Below, piece by piece: positions 63,088 through 64,000 of a DNA stretch of 64,000 nt. The translations under genes were made by a program, and so were the position numbers. Every line of letters begins with the position of its first letter. Position 1 is the first letter of the stretch. The DNA is from Dyadobacter sp. CY261 (lineage in GTDB: Bacteria; Bacteroidota; Bacteroidia; Cytophagales; Spirosomataceae), in the NCBI RefSeq assembly GCF_021440085.1, contig NZ_JAKCPW010000001.1, forward strand, positions 186,001-250,000, read 5' to 3'. A model generated the notes under the pieces. That model made no database searches. It saw nothing but the letters and a program-made list of their open reading frames with translations, and was not told the DNA's origin.

Positions 63088-64000
63088 GATAGCGCTGATA
63101 TTCACGGCACTTTCGGCGGGAATCATCCTGGCATTGAGCATATTTGTGTACTTTTTTGCCTCCGAAAGTATCTCCGCAAGCTTTTTCCACCGGCTTGAAG
63201 TCCGCTCCGACATTGTCGGCCATGCCGCTTTGCAGCAAAACAAATCGCTGAGCTCCATTTACTACGACATCAAGGAGCGGCATCTTGGCAGCCTTCCTTA
63301 TGAAAAACACCGCATCCTGCCCGACCCACAGGACGAAGCGACAAGGAAGCGGCTATCCCTGCCCTCATCGTTTTTTGAAAAGCCGCAAGGCGATATTCCC
63401 GCGCGTTTTTTCAATCACGATACATCTTATGTGGTGTTACGGATTGCCCGCAATAACCAGAAGATCCTGGTCGTGTCGTCGGCGCTGGATTCTTATGGGA
63501 TGCAGGAAATGGCCAACCTGAAAAACCTGCTGACCATCGGGTTCCTTATCGCCATGATTTTTGTGTTTACGCTCGGGAAGCTGTTTTCCAGCGAAATTTT
63601 CAAGCCGATCCGCCGCATTATCAGGAATGTAAAAGGGATTAATGCGCACAATCTGCACCAGCGGCTGGTGGTAGATCCCACGGACGATGACGTGGAAGCG
63701 CTTTCACAGACCTTCAACGACATGCTCGACAGGCTGGAAGTTACTTTCGAAATGCAGAACAACTTTGTGAGCAATGCATCCCACGAATTCAGGACGCCGC
63801 TGACGGTCGTGAGCGGTGAAGCAGAGCTCGGCATGGCGATGCCGGGATTACCTGAGGGTGCGAAAGAGTCTTTTTTTAATATTTATAAAGAGGTTGAGAA
63901 GCTCGAACACCTGACCACCAGTATGCTTAGCCTCGCGCAGACGGGTTTTGATGGAAAGAAGGAAAACTGGGAGGAGGTGCGCATCGATGAGCTGATTCTT
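63071..64000 (+). CDS. Sensor histidine kinase (partial, cut by window end)
   Basis: The ATG at 63071 overlaps the response regulator stop by 17 bases. An N-terminal membrane helix (IALIFTALSAGIILALSIFVYFF, about 7-30), a periplasmic sensor of about 130 residues, a second helix (LLTIGFLIAMIFVFTLG, about 155-172) and a HAMP-like linker come before HisKA with H238 in NASHEFRTPLTVV. The ATPase domain and C-terminus lie beyond the window, so only 310 residues are seen. Start and pairing are clear; the signal sensed is unknown. Confidence 0.9.
   Translation, partial: MKIQSKIALIFTALSAGIILALSIFVYFFASESISASFFHRLEVRSDIVGHAALQQNKSLSSIYYDIKERHLGSLPYEKHRILPDPQDEATRKRLSLPSSFFEKPQGDIPARFFNHDTSYVVLRIARNNQKILVVSSALDSYGMQEMANLKNLLTIGFLIAMIFVFTLGKLFSSEIFKPIRRIIRNVKGINAHNLHQRLVVDPTDDDVEALSQTFNDMLDRLEVTFEMQNNFVSNASHEFRTPLTVVSGEAELGMAMPGLPEGAKESFFNIYKEVEKLEHLTTSMLSLAQTGFDGKKENWEEVRIDELIL

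Noticed and set aside
1..64000. CRISPR arrays, tRNA, rRNA, transposases or prophage genes
   Set aside because: I looked for direct repeats with regular spacers, tRNA-like cloverleaf and CCA ends, and transposase or phage motifs and saw none. The two GC-rich arrays have 7-8 bp units and no spacers.

Overview
The window looks like chromosomal DNA from a Bacteroidota of the Cytophagales type, probably Dyadobacter or a close relative; the genus is an inference. The evidence is promoters of the form TTTG (-33) plus TAnnTTTG (-7) upstream of several genes, weak or absent Shine-Dalgarno sequences, two secreted proteins with type IX secretion (T9SS) C-terminal sorting domains, many non-ATG starts, and gene families typical of the phylum. 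I see no rRNA, tRNA, CRISPR array, transposase, phage gene or replication origin. Most of the window is ordinary, gene-dense core and accessory chromosome.

Layout: 0-5.3 kb has an ABC-F ATPase, a methyltransferase and a two-gene GMC dehydrogenase unit (Tat-exported small subunit plus flavoprotein with a Cys cluster). 5.4-13.2 kb is housekeeping: Sua5 tRNA modification, a RecD-like helicase, a CBS protein, two NUDIX proteins, DUF3822-coaD, a CNNM/HlyC-like membrane protein and pyrE. 13.3-26 kb holds an aldo/keto reductase, a divergent PPK1, a TetR regulator, serine acetyltransferase, a lipoprotein hydrolase, a T9SS cargo protein, a frameshifted isoaspartyl peptidase, a GH2 glycosidase and a MaeB-type malic enzyme. 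26.1-33.2 kb is a minus-strand surface polysaccharide locus: a WecA/MraY-type initiating transferase, two GT2, a WcaF acetyltransferase, two GT4 and a membrane-anchored SGNH protein. 33.4-35.9 kb has a VOC protein, a cupin, a small unknown protein and an exported amidohydrolase. 36.1-40.5 kb has a five-PAS hybrid histidine kinase and an SDR. 40.8-54.4 kb has NDH-2, CorA, an FN3/T9SS protein with a GH18 chitinase, a SWIM-SNF2 helicase, a DUF481 outer-membrane protein, a Tat-exported Gfo/Idh oxidoreductase with an exported amidohydrolase, an SDR, an aldo/keto reductase and a small HTH-like protein. 54.4-64 kb has topoisomerase III, a small secreted protein with a strong promoter and terminator, a class II Fic protein, a very large phosphoesterase-like/kinase-like/Omp85 fusion, and a response regulator with its histidine kinase, cut by the window end.

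The most unusual items are: (1) the 1212-residue exported fusion at 58543-62181, with a degenerate calcineurin-like domain, a CotH/HipA-like kinase-like block and a BamA/TamA-type barrel, facing a two-component system; (2) a PPK1 homologue that keeps the phospho-accepting His but has lost nearly every other nucleotide and metal ligand; (3) an ABC-F protein in which the two halves have decayed in complementary ways; (4) a one-base frameshift in the isoaspartyl peptidase; and (5) two intergenic GC-rich arrays with a 7-8 bp period.

All family calls come from reading motifs by eye; no database search was run. Comparisons with E. coli proteins rely on remembered sequences. Start codons were moved from the longest ORF when a signal peptide, domain edge or promoter argued for it, and each such case is stated.
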